Positions 1-6,656 of a stretch of 10,473 nucleotides of DNA are shown in pieces (position 1 is the first letter of the stretch; every line of letters begins with the position of its first letter). The translations under genes were made by a program, and so were the position numbers. The stretch spans positions 1 to 10,473 of the forward strand of contig JAKADJ010000058.1 in the NCBI GenBank assembly GCA_021820645.1, given 5' to 3'. The stretch is from Bacillota bacterium (GTDB lineage Bacteria > Bacillota_E > Sulfobacillia > Sulfobacillales > Sulfobacillaceae). Under the pieces are notes generated by a model. That model was given only the letters and a program-made list of their open reading frames with translations, was not told where the DNA came from and made no database searches.

Positions 1-424
1 GGCTAAGAGCTATGATACGGGCCGTGTCATGGCGGTTGTGGCTCGTCACGAAAAGGTGATCGACTCCTTTAACGCTTTGGTAGTACGCGCCTCCTGATAC
101 CACTAGTCGCCACGGACCACCAGTATCCTTCGTGAGGCGCTGGCCGTTGAGCGTATCGGCTAGTAACACGAGGGTACCCCCAAGCGCATCAAGCGCCATT
201 GTCGTCACGAAATCGACCGCCCCAATTTCTATGTAGCGTCCGTTCGCGGTGGGCTCAGCGAGCTGTAGAAGATCCGTTAGGGAATATCCTGCCCATGCCT
301 GATTCGGCCGATTCCACCCTTCAACACACACGAAATCTTCGATACGCTGAATCCGCAGCAGGTTTCTCAGGTTGTCCGGAATTCGCACGGGTTGTGCGAC
401 TAGGCCGGTGATGGTGAGCGCCAT
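1..424 (-). CDS. Molybdopterin-dependent oxidoreductase (sulfite oxidase family), C-terminus outside window
   Basis: An open frame of 141 codons runs from an ATG at 424 off the left edge, preceded by AAAGGAGT about eight bases upstream. The translation shows the molybdopterin-binding fold of the sulfite oxidase/YedY family. It has the cofactor-ligand cysteine in VCVEGW (Cys33), then W.GYSLTDLL, LLADTLNGQRLT and TGGPWRLVVSGG, the conserved LNG...L....GGP.R region. A C-terminal KGVDHLFVTSH segment follows. No signal peptide is seen, and the chain starts only about 30 residues before the cysteine, so this is a compact single-domain type, probably cytoplasmic or partner-docked. It begins 14 bases after the SDH-type iron-sulfur subunit on the same strand, so the two are probably one transcript and may exchange electrons (inference). 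The substrate cannot be read from the sequence. The family call is firm; the natural length is unknown because the gene leaves the window. Confidence 0.85.
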   Translation of the reverse strand, partial: MALTITGLVAQPVRIPDNLRNLLRIQRIEDFVCVEGWNRPNQAWAGYSLTDLLQLAEPTANGRYIEIGAVDFVTTMALDALGGTLVLLADTLNGQRLTKDTGGPWRLVVSGGAYYQSVKGVDHLFVTSHNRHDTARIIALS

Positions 425-438
425 AAAATTTTACTCCT

Positions 439-1229
439 TTACGTGGGCGTGGATGCTTTTTTCTTTCGTTTGCGATTATATAACCACTTTTTCAGCGGAT
501 CGTAGTAACGGTCGGCCACGCGCTCTTTTAAGGGAATGATAGCATTTTCTGTAATGCGGATCCCTTGTGGACAGACGTCTGTGCAACACCCGCTCACGTT
601 ACACAGGTTAAGACCTGCATCCCCGTGGAGGAGGTCCAGTCGATCCCCCATGTCTTCAGGATGCATTTCATACGATGCCATAAGCACCATGAAGCGAGGG
701 CCATAATATTGGCCGAACTGTTGATGTTCACGCAATACGTGGCAGGTGTCCTGGCATAAAAAGCATTCGATGCATTTATGAAACTCTTTGATGCGCTCCA
801 CATCTTCAGAATACATGGTAAAGGGAGCCTGGTTTCGCGGCTTAAACGGCGGGATGGTTTTGGCCACTTCGTAGTTCCACGAAACATCGACGACCAAATC
901 CTTAATGAGTGGGAATGCTTTCATGGGCTTGATATTATCGGCCCATCGCCAAACTCATCGACGCGAGTCTTACATAGAAGCCGAGGCCGTCCGTTGACTT
1001 CGGCGCCACAGGAACCGCAATGGGCCGCCTTGCAATTCCAACGGATCGCGAGGTCCGGGGCGTCATGCTCTTGAACCCATCGTAGGGCGTCTAGCACCAC
1101 CATGCCGGGCGAATAGGGAACTCCATAGGCATGAAGTTCCATCTCTGTTGGGACCGCACCGCGCGAAACTCGTAGTTCGATGTCTTCTTGGTACCGCGTC
1201 TCTTTAGGTGTGTTTGATCGTAATGCCAA
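439..1229 (-). pseudogene. sdhB: Succinate dehydrogenase/fumarate reductase iron-sulfur subunit, frameshifted
   Basis: Two adjoining frames make one SdhB/FrdB. The first (1229 to 921) starts at TTG behind GGGAGGT with eight-base spacing. It carries the N-terminal 2Fe-2S domain with WNCKAAHCGSCG and a later LLC. The second (924 to 439) carries the C-terminal cluster domain, with CIECFLCQDTC and CNVSGCCTDVCPQGI, and ends in the basic tail KKWLYNRKRKKK. The family motif IKPMKAFPLIKDLVVD spans the break: IK and P lie in the second frame just before its ATG, so a missing base near 925-932 explains the split. The second frame also starts with an ATGA overlap, so translation of two coupled chains is possible. 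Sequence details (CIECFLCQDTCH, IPLKERVADRYYDP) resemble the mycobacterial SdhB type. The protein passes electrons from the flavoprotein to quinone; no flavoprotein or membrane subunit is in the window. Downstream is the molybdopterin protein. Confidence 0.88.
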
Positions 1230-1325
1230 TGCGCCCTACCTCCCTGCGAATCGTAGCGTACGGTGCCTCTTCTAGCGAGTGTATTCGGAACCGAGGGACA
1301 GCATCGTGACTTCTATCACAGAGCG

Positions 1326-2375
1326 ATGTTTAAGACTTGTGGTCTCATAATAGTCAAAGCGAATGAGTCCAAGGGGGGCGCTTCATTGGCGACCGTGAGA
1401 GACCTAGCTGGAGCCCGTATAATCGATGGAGGCACCAAAGTAGTCGGCGAGACGTTGATACTACCCCGGGGGAAACATGCACTGTGGTTAATGGAGGGGG
1501 CCGCTTGGTGGCAAGCCGATGAGAAAGGCTCGATGCACGTAGAATCTGGGGACACCATAGCGATTATCGAGGGACCCGGTCGTTTAGAGTTTACGGAGAA
1601 CTCGCACTATGCCCAGTTTGAGGAATGGGATGAATTGGGATTCGATCCCCGTGCCTCACTTTATGCTGCGCTTATGGCATCACATAATTTCGGCATCGGG
1701 CAAGCTCTGGCGGCACCCCTTCCGTTAGGTCGTGGTCAAATTTGGGTGGACGTTGGAACCGGCACCGGCGCAATGGTTCAGGCCCTTCAAGGAAGATCTA
1801 AGGGAGATGCGCATCCCTGGATCCTCGGCGTTGACCGCGCTCCAAAGATGCTGGAGCAGGCATGGGCAGACCAGAAATCTGGCACGCCAGCATGGTTTGT
1901 GGTTCGTGACCTTTCCCGCCTCGTGTGGCCCAGCACTCAATTTGACGGGACTACTGCACTATTGTTGTTCCACTTGGTGGATCACCTGGAGGAGCTCCTT
2001 GCGAATATGTATCGAGCTTTAAAACCTGGCGGCATTTTAGCGTACGCCGTAAGTGCGGACGAGAATCCATTTGTTCGCATGGTGATGCGTCAGGTTAAAG
2101 GGCCGGGTGATTTTTTCCAGCGCGGGGCTCGCCAAGTGCGACAAAGCGTAGTGAATACGGGATTTGAATTGATCCGAACCGAAGTCTATCGAGACGAAAT
2201 TGCCGTGGAGAGTACGAAGGCCATGATGGCACTCATAGGAAGCATTGGTGCTCCGGGGAGCCGTGGCTTGCGTGATGATGTGGCTCCCCCACCTACCATT
2301 GAACGAGTCTTTGATTTGGTGTGGGCCCAAAAACCGGAAGAGGGTGAGAGATCCGATGGATCCCGTACGCGATAG
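1326..2375 (+). CDS. Class I SAM-dependent methyltransferase with extra N-terminal domain
   Basis: The C-terminal two thirds are a Rossmann methyltransferase. Counting from ATG 1326, motif I is VDVGTGTGA (about residues 141-149). The acidic residue that binds the SAM ribose sits in ILGVDRAP (near 170), and motif III is [13 protein letters not shown] (about 229-240). The first 100 residues hold a beta-rich segment ([30 protein letters not shown]) that could be a small cupin-like or regulatory domain. That is a guess from pattern only. The substrate is unknown. The frame is open back to a GTG at 1263; neither start has a convincing ribosome binding site, and 1326 is chosen because residues before it look non-coding. 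The gene diverges from the iron-sulfur subunit gene with about 30 to 100 bases between them. Its last 20 bases overlap the start of moaA, suggesting translational coupling to cofactor synthesis. It appears intact. Confidence 0.72.
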   Translation: MFKTCGLIIVKANESKGGASLATVRDLAGARIIDGGTKVVGETLILPRGKHALWLMEGAAWWQADEKGSMHVESGDTIAIIEGPGRLEFTENSHYAQFEEWDELGFDPRASLYAALMASHNFGIGQALAAPLPLGRGQIWVDVGTGTGAMVQALQGRSKGDAHPWILGVDRAPKMLEQAWADQKSGTPAWFVVRDLSRLVWPSTQFDGTTALLLFHLVDHLEELLANMYRALKPGGILAYAVSADENPFVRMVMRQVKGPGDFFQRGARQVRQSVVNTGFELIRTEVYRDEIAVESTKAMMALIGSIGAPGSRGLRDDVAPPPTIERVFDLVWAQKPEEGERSDGSRTR

Positions 2376-2597
2376 CTTTGAGCGGCCGCTGCGAGATCTT
2401 AGAATCTCTTTGACGGACCGCTGTAATTTCCGTTGCGTGTATTGTATGCCCAAAGAAATTTTCGGCACGCCGACTCACTTCATTCGGTAGAGGCGATGAC
2501 ACGCCAAGAAATCGTTCGATTGGTGCGAGCTACGAGTCTTCTCGGAGTACATAAGGTGCGCCTGACTGGGGGCGAGCCGTTATTACGGCAAGTTTAA
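2356..2597 (+). pseudogene. moaA: MoaA, GTP 3',8-cyclase N-terminal fragment, frameshifted and truncated
   Basis: MoaA is the radical SAM enzyme that starts molybdenum cofactor synthesis from GTP. The ATG at 2356 opens [20 protein letters not shown], followed by [12 protein letters not shown], the CxxxCxxC motif that binds the 4Fe-4S cluster. The frame stops at 2490. The neighbouring frame resumes with [15 protein letters not shown] and LGVHKVRLTGGEPLLR, the family's SAM-binding GGEPLLR segment, so one base is missing near 2480-2485. Homology ends at about 2590 and a stop follows at 2597, leaving roughly 80 of the usual 320 to 340 residues. The C-terminal cluster and GTP site are gone, so this copy cannot be functional as written. 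It overlaps the methyltransferase gene by 20 bases. A molybdopterin enzyme lies about 2 kb to the left, so loss of MoaA would matter unless another copy exists. Confidence 0.85.
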
Positions 2598-2897
2598 CCT
2601 GAATCCGTGACACGTGCGTCATTGGCGTCCCCAAAAACGGGGATCGGCTGTCAAACGTGGCCCCATGAGAGCAAATGCCGGAATGCATCTCACCTGCGGA
2701 GGACGTTGCCACGTCGTTGTCCGCCCCACGGGCGAGGCTCCGCCTGGAGGCACAGGATCTCCCCCACATCGCCCGTTGGCGATGTCCCTGGCAGACGATA
2801 TTTTCATCGTTTTACCCCGCGCCGGTTAGCCCGTTGCAAAGTGGGCATAGAGTTGCCCCGTGACCCGCCCCCAGCGATTACCCCGCCCGGTAACTGT
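2598..2897 (+). other. Gap with no supportable gene; possible ISL3-like debris
   Basis: This stretch lies between the truncated moaA (plus) and the truncated NuoF-like gene (minus). No frame on either strand gives a convincing protein. On the plus strand, peptides scattered over several frames (HLRRTL near 2690, RARLRLEAQ near 2735, RRYFHRFTPRRLAR near 2800) vaguely recall the N-terminal zinc-ribbon and linker region of ISL3-family transposases. That would fit a heavily mutated element that broke both flanking genes, but it is weak. A short inverted repeat, TCCCC-AAAAAC-GGGGA, sits near 2630. Confidence 0.25.
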
Positions 2898-3262
2898 TTA
2901 GGTACTTTCGCGGATAAAAGCTTCGCTGGCGTTTAAGGCGTATGCCGCAATGAGTAATCCTTCAATGACTTGATCTGGATTATGTGCGATAAGTTCACTG
3001 TCTTTAAAGGTGCCCTGCTTGGTCTCATCCGCGTTGACCACGATGTAGCGTACCGGAAGGGATTGGTCGAGAAAACCCCACTTACGACCCGTCGAGAAAC
3101 GGACCCCGCCACGTCCTCTAAGTCCAGATCGCGACACCTCGGCAAGTCCTTGGTCTCGTCTTGTGGAGACGGCTTGGCGTGGCCTTTGACATCCTTGGTG
3201 AGCCACATAAGTCACCAAGCTGTCAATGCCTTGAACATCACGGTGCCGCAGTAGATAATGTA
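2898..3262 (-). pseudogene. NuoF-like NADH-binding flavoprotein, N-terminal fragment
   Basis: The frame encodes the start of the NuoF/HoxF/formate-dehydrogenase-beta family, which binds FMN and NADH and passes electrons to iron-sulfur clusters. Recognisable parts are SRSGLRGRGG, FSTGRKWGFL, RYIVVNADET, GTFKDSELIAHNP and QVIEGLLIAAYALNASEAFI. Several near-invariant positions are altered: GAGF reads GVRF, and the P before GTFKD reads Q. Homology stops at about 2905, just where the family continues with YIRGEY, so only about 110 of some 400 or more residues remain, and the NADH and C-terminal cluster motifs are missing. An AAAGGAG follows the Rieske stop codon, but no ATG, GTG or TTG lies at proper spacing; the first in-frame start is near 3218-3227. 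The start is therefore also lost or miscalled. Which complex it belonged to cannot be decided. Confidence 0.75.
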
Positions 3263-3277
3263 CGACGTCGAACTCCT

Positions 3278-3601
3278 TTAAACTTCGTCGGGGGATAAGA
3301 ACACGTTGCCGTTCTCTACTTGCACGGCAAATACCGCGATAGGTCGGAAGGCTGGCATTTTGACGGCTGCCCCCGTACGAATATCAAACTGCCCTCCATG
3401 GCGTGGACAGGTCACCACGTATTCGTGATAATCCCCTTCGCATAACGACGCTTCCGCATGGGAACAGGCATCGTCAGTCGCATAGACGACATCATCGGTT
3501 CGATATAAAGCAATGGCCCGATCATTGACTTCCACTAAATACGGCGTGCTTGCATCGATGTCGTCGATTGTCGCCACTTTAATCCAGGTTTTAGCAATCA
3601 T
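3278..3601 (-). CDS. Rieske [2Fe-2S] ferredoxin
   Basis: The gene encodes a 107-residue soluble Rieske protein. The cluster ligands are visible as CSH (about residues 46-48) and CPRHGGQFD (about 65-73), the C-x-H ... C-x-x-H pattern. RTGAAVKMPAFRPIAVFAVQ follows and fits the end of the Rieske fold. There is no transmembrane or signal segment, so it resembles ferredoxin components of dioxygenases or small NirD-type proteins rather than the cytochrome bc subunit. It starts three bases after the preceding gene's stop, with GAAGGAG lying inside that gene's last codons. It is followed about 15 bases later by the NuoF-like fragment. The order suggests it shuttled electrons to or from an NADH-linked flavoprotein (inference). 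It looks intact. Confidence 0.92.
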   Translation of the reverse strand: MIAKTWIKVATIDDIDASTPYLVEVNDRAIALYRTDDVVYATDDACSHAEASLCEGDYHEYVVTCPRHGGQFDIRTGAAVKMPAFRPIAVFAVQVENGNVFLSPDEV

Positions 3602-3604
3602 GGG

Positions 3605-3964
3605 TTAGTTTTCTCCTTCGTAATCACAATGTGGGGTGAGTGCCAGCGATCCGATATCTCTTTGCCAGAGACGGCGACGCGCTTTCAGCTGTAATGATAG
3701 GCGCCAAGACCCATAGAATTGAGGCTTATGGTTTGTAGCTAAAGGGGCTAATAAGTCTCGTAAGGCAATGGACATTTCCGTTAAACAATCATCTTCGGCT
3801 AAGATTTCGATCATGGCGTGGTCCATTGCAACGAGCAACGAATGGTCCGGTGATAACATTACTGCCAAACCCACCTCACCGCCTAAATCTTCGACAACTA
3901 GGCGACGGACGCCACCCCAATACTCCTCGATAATTCCTTCCCAAATTTGCCACCATGGGACCAT
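3605..3964 (-). CDS. Unknown 119-residue protein upstream of the Rieske gene
   Basis: I do not recognise the family. The start MVPWWQIWEGIIEEYW at 3964 is chosen because GAGGAG ends nine bases upstream. The alternative ATG at 3973 sits directly against that site. The N-terminal third is rich in tryptophan and acidic residues (IWEGIIEEYWGGVRRLVVED). A central segment follows (GLAVMLSPDHSLLVAMDHAM, then IEILAEDDC) and a basic C-terminal part (RLSLQLKARRRLWQRDIG). No cofactor motif or membrane segment stands out. Its stop is three bases from the Rieske start, so the two are almost certainly co-translated. It may be an accessory or assembly protein of the same redox module; that is inference from position only. 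Confidence 0.7.
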   Translation of the reverse strand: MVPWWQIWEGIIEEYWGGVRRLVVEDLGGEVGLAVMLSPDHSLLVAMDHAMIEILAEDDCLTEMSIALRDLLAPLATNHKPQFYGSWRLSLQLKARRRLWQRDIGSLALTPHCDYEGEN

Positions 3965-3979
3965 CAGTATCATCTCCTC

Positions 3980-4196
3980 GATAACTATGATCCCAAGTTG
4001 CCCGGGCTCGTGGCGTGATTTGCGTCACGTCCCGTAATTTTTGTTGGGTTTGTTTGAGGGGGATCGGTGGTTCGTTTCTACAAGAGGAAGAATCCTCCGG
4101 CTTTATCCGTGGGGAGGTTGTGCGGGCGGCAGCCCACGTAAGATGCCGGGCATCCAGCCAGTCGGCTGGACGGATCGGTACGACATAGTGGTCCAT
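3980..4196 (-). pseudogene. Possible coding fragment, unknown product
   Basis: An open frame from ATG 4196 begins MDHYVVPIRPADWLDARHLT and runs through the start of the next gene to 3876. The first 70 residues (with WAAARTTSPR and PPIPLKQTQQKLRDVTQITP) look more protein-like than the part after 3980, which overlaps a better-supported gene in another frame. No ribosome binding site precedes 4196. It could be the remains of a separate gene or an N-terminal extension of the 119-residue protein lost through a frameshift near 3980. No homologue is recognised. Its upstream side adjoins the group II intron, so the intron may separate it from the 131-residue gene it once followed. Confidence 0.3.
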
Positions 4197-4264
4197 GTCG
4201 TAAGGGATACATCTAGGGCGCGGCCGTGAGGCGCGTGGCGAAGGAGATTTTTAGGAGAGAGGGA

Positions 4265-4798
4265 GTGCCGCGAGGTCCCTATCCGAGATGTCGTAGCACA
4301 GGTGGATGACCCGTCGAGAGCTCTTGGTGACCCGGTAGGGGCACAGTCCTAGTGCGCCCGGCATGGGCGTGTGCTTTAAAGTGAAAGTCTTGAACGGAGG
4401 ATGACCGTTCCAACCGTTAGCCAAGGGCAAGGGTGTCCACCGCGAGGTGGAATTTGAAGGAAGCCGGCGACAAACCTCTGGCCGGACGAACAGAAAGTGC
4501 ATCCGAGGCGGAGCGCGTCGGCAATGCTGTCAGGTTAACGGACGTGGGGATTATTTCCTCAATTGACGCCATTATCTATGAGGCTTCACTTCATGTCTTC
4601 CGTTGTATGGGTGATATGGATTTCGGTATGGGCACATCCCCCAAGCCTTTAATGGACTCGGCGTGAAGCAGGCTCGCGCTTGCCCGTGAAGCCGTTCCCA
4701 GCGAGTAGCTGGATGACGAGCGATATCAGCGGTGTGCGGAAAAACCGCACGCACCGTTCATTGAGGGGTTGGCCTCGTTAGAGGCCGACCTACTCTAT
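4265..4798 (+). ncRNA. ORF-less group II intron (degenerate retroelement RNA)
   Basis: The stretch reads as the RNA of a bacterial group II intron. Domain I sequence typical of these introns is present (TAGTGCGCCCGGCATGGGCG at 4350; GAGGTGGAATTTGAAGGAAG at 4443; GACGAACAGAAA near 4486). Domain V is at about 4727-4760: the catalytic AGC triad at 4728 and a stem closing GGTGTGCGG against CCGCACGCACC. Domain VI is at 4763-4797: a ten-pair stem GGTTGGCCTC/GAGGCCGACC with a GTTA loop, a GAG/CTC base pairing and a bulged A at 4792, seven bases from the 3' end, as expected for the branch point. The intron ends in CTAT at 4798. The 5' end is uncertain: GTGCCG at 4265 can pair with GGGGCAC at 4337-4343, but GTGCGCCC at 4352 also resembles intron starts. 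Only about 200 bases separate domain I from domain V, too little for a reverse transcriptase, so it cannot move on its own. Confidence 0.78.
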
Positions 4799-5193
4799 CA
4801 GGACTGTGCTTCCGCTAGAATGTGACATCGCCACATTAGGTTGTCACGTAGGTTTCGTTGCCAATAGGCGGCCAATTGGAACAGCTGTTGTTCGCGGTGA
4901 TACTCTAAGGTGGACGATAGATTTGCAAGAAAATCTTGTAAGTGGTCTTGCGTTTGCCGAGGTAAATCGAAAAGCGGGAAAATTTCGTTAACCCGTGCAA
5001 TGATGGTTTCCCAGTGCTCGTCCCATCTGACCCGATAGGGCTCCTCACAGGCTTGGTCTAACGATTGAAAGAACCAGATGAGTAATTTCGCGGGTTCTAC
5101 GGACTGTAAGAATTGCCGCACCGCTAACTGGTCGGTAGGTATTATGGTGAGCCATTTGATGTCGATCTCGGCTTCTATTTCATGGATTGTCAT
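4798..5193 (-). CDS. Unknown 131-residue acidic helical protein
   Basis: The start MTIHEIEAEIDIKW is set by GGAGGAG six bases upstream of ATG 5193; a second ATG is directly before it. The protein is rich in W, E, Q and leucine and appears mostly helical (FLQSVEPAKLLIWFFQSLDQ, DHWETIIARVNEIFPLFDLP-like stretches, FLANLSSTLEYHREQQLFQL, AAYWQRNLRDNLMWRCHILA). No cofactor motif, cysteine cluster or membrane segment is visible. I do not recognise the family. It is upstream of the small unknown protein, the Rieske ferredoxin and the NuoF-like fragment on the same strand, which suggests a role in that redox module. The stop codon TGA (4800-4798) abuts the 3' end of the group II intron on the other strand, so the reading frame is spared but the downstream operon is interrupted. 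Confidence 0.75.
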   Translation of the reverse strand: MTIHEIEAEIDIKWLTIIPTDQLAVRQFLQSVEPAKLLIWFFQSLDQACEEPYRVRWDEHWETIIARVNEIFPLFDLPRQTQDHLQDFLANLSSTLEYHREQQLFQLAAYWQRNLRDNLMWRCHILAEAQS

Positions 5194-5698
5194 CATGTCT
5201 CCTCCGATTTCGCGCCCGGTGCGACCGCACGCAACAGGCACTGTTGATTTTGCCTAGACGCGGCGGACGTGCGTCGGATGATGGCTCTCAATGACTGGCT
5301 ACGAAGTCCAACTTAACGAGAGTTGTGCATTCGGTCAAATACCACACTATTATACCCCCGAGCGCTCAAATCTCCACCGTGGGCTACGGCAACAAATCAC
5401 AACGGAACATGATAATCTTATCGTAAGTACGTCTAGAATCCGTGATACTTATCACAGATGGTCGTATCGAGAGAAGCACAACGACGTCATCTATCTACAG
5501 GGTAGTTATCGCGTCAGGATATTGCGGACGGCATGACACCAACGTGATTGGATAGGCAAACCCTTAGCCTCGGACATCAAAAAAGCGCGACAAGGTAGCG
5601 AAAACCGCGCGACCCGTTCGTTGCCCCAAGCTCGTTACAATCCAGAAGCTGGCGCGGTGGTATTGGAAGAGATTGCGCCCACGGTTTTAGTGGTCGAC
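5194..5698. other. About 500 bases without a firm gene
   Basis: Upstream of the 131-residue gene lie its ribosome binding site and presumably its promoter, though no clear -35/-10 pair is seen. An open frame at 5291-5536 (plus) has no ribosome binding site and an amino-acid mix that looks random. In the same frame, after its TGA, a second open stretch (5537-5725) contains WIGKPLASDIKKA and NPEAGAVVLEEIAPTVLVVD. The latter loosely recalls the IAPTV segment of iron-siderophore binding proteins but has no start and overlaps the SHOCT gene. It may be debris. No RNA gene or terminator was recognised. Confidence 0.3.
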
Positions 5699-5944
5699 CT
5701 ATGGCGAGGGTTCTGTGCGTACTAAATTTTCGACTAACTGATCAAAGTCTCTTTGGGAAATTTCACCTCGTGCATAGCGTTCGCGGGCGATGCTTAACGG
5801 GTCACGGTCGGGTTGATTGGAGGAAGGTTGCTTCGGCCCGACCAGTATCCGGTAAGCCCCCAGAAGTACGACAATCGCCACGGGGGACATCCCCATCAAC
5901 GGAAACACCCACCATGAGCTCATCCCCATCATCATTGGCATCAT
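5699..5944 (-). CDS. Small membrane protein with C-terminal SHOCT domain
   Basis: The gene encodes 81 residues starting at ATG 5944, with GGAGG about six bases upstream. The N-terminus is methionine-rich (MMPMMMGMSSWWVF), followed by a single membrane segment (PLMGMSPVAIVVLLGAYRIL). A linker rich in P, Q and D comes next. The C-terminus is a SHOCT domain, IARERYARGEISQRDFDQL, with the usual R.A.GEI...F..L pattern of a short helical oligomerisation module. Proteins of this shape are common in Gram-positive genomes and are usually of unknown function, anchoring or tethering at the membrane. It is divergent from the oxidoreductase at 6199 and is complete. No partner is evident. Confidence 0.88.
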   Translation of the reverse strand: MMPMMMGMSSWWVFPLMGMSPVAIVVLLGAYRILVGPKQPSSNQPDRDPLSIARERYARGEISQRDFDQLVENLVRTEPSP

Positions 5945-6198
5945 AGATTTCCTCCGATCATTGAGCTCACGCTGTATGGCCGGTTTCGCGCTAACAATAT
6001 GGGCTCGGAAACTAATGCTAATGGTAGCTCTTAAGAAATTATCTCACATTTCCTACTGTCAAACTAGCGGACATTTTGATGGAGAGGCCAGGGCTCATGA
6101 TGCACGAGGATCATGGACGTTTTTGCGATATTGCCCGTTATGTGGAAGTATGAAGCAATATTTCTACATTTCAATTTATCGACGAGGAGGAGAACAAT
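5945..6198. other. Divergent intergenic region
   Basis: This is the gap between the SHOCT gene (minus) and the oxidoreductase gene (plus), so both promoters should lie here. It is more AT-rich than its surroundings toward 6010-6060 and 6150-6185. A clear pair of -35 and -10 boxes with standard spacing could not be picked out. A strong GAGGAGGAG at 6183-6191 serves the gene starting at 6199. No convincing gene or RNA structure is seen. Confidence 0.4.
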
Positions 6199-6656
6199 GT
6201 GGCCTTGTATCCGTATCTTATGGTTGACGGGGCTGCCCGCGCAGCCATAGATGGTATTCGGGCGTATGATCGAGATAGCTTGATCGGTGTGATTGGATCT
6301 GAGTCGTTTCCGCCATACAAGCGACCCACGCTAACCAAGGGGTTGTGGCGGGGCACCCGTATGGAAGAAATTTGGTTAGACATGGTGCCCCATGATGGCG
6401 AGATCGTGTGGTATCTGGGTAGCCCTGCTGTGACGGTGGAACCGGCCAGTCACAAGGTCGTAACCCAAGGCGGCGGATCCTTGCAACGACGGGTGGACGT
6501 CCTTGGATGTTCCCGGGGAGTGGAACTGCTGTCTTTTATCCGGTATCACTGGCCGAACATATACGACTTTCGCGGGCGCTTGCCAATGGGCATCGTCGCG
6601 TGTTGGTCATCGAGGGCGGCTTCGTTGGATCTGAAATGGCCGCCTCCGAAAACATG
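6199..6656 (+). pseudogene. FAD/NAD(P)-dependent pyridine nucleotide-disulfide oxidoreductase, frameshifted N-terminal fragment
   Basis: GTG at 6199 follows GAGGAGGAG at good spacing. The first frame gives a FAD-binding N-terminus (YPYLMVDGAARAAIDGIRAY, IGVIGSESFPPYKRPTLTKG, then LW). The PPY.RP.L.K.LW block is typical of ferredoxin or rubredoxin reductase-like and AIF-like enzymes. The first glycine-rich loop is poor (VDGAARAA instead of GxGxxA). The frame breaks near 6477-6485. The neighbouring frame resumes with ILATTGGRPW, matching the conserved ATGG block, then RVLVIEGGFVGSEMAAS, the NAD(P)-binding GxGxxG loop. A few residues, probably an LQYDxx-like piece, are lost at the break. Homology ends near 6650, where the sequence runs into a transposase fragment in opposite orientation. 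About 150 of the usual 380 to 400 residues remain, so the gene is dead. Confidence 0.82.

Noticed and set aside
199..411. 70-codon plus-strand frame
   Set aside because: It is antisense to the molybdopterin oxidoreductase, whose motifs are clear, and has no ribosome binding site.
2037..2468. 143-codon minus-strand frame
   Set aside because: It lies opposite the methyltransferase and moaA, both with conserved motifs; no family features and no start signal.
2607..2936. 109-codon plus-strand frame
   Set aside because: Composition is arginine/proline-rich and random-looking with no start signal; only scattered hints of a transposase across several frames.
4041..4229. 62-codon plus-strand frame before the intron
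   Set aside because: No ribosome binding site; opposite a more protein-like minus-strand frame.
4433..4666. 77-codon plus-strand frame inside the intron, checked as a reverse transcriptase remnant
   Set aside because: It runs through conserved domain I RNA sequence and shows no reverse transcriptase or maturase motif.
5961..6227. 88-codon plus-strand frame in the divergent gap
   Set aside because: Overlaps the well-supported start of the oxidoreductase in another frame; no start signal or motif.
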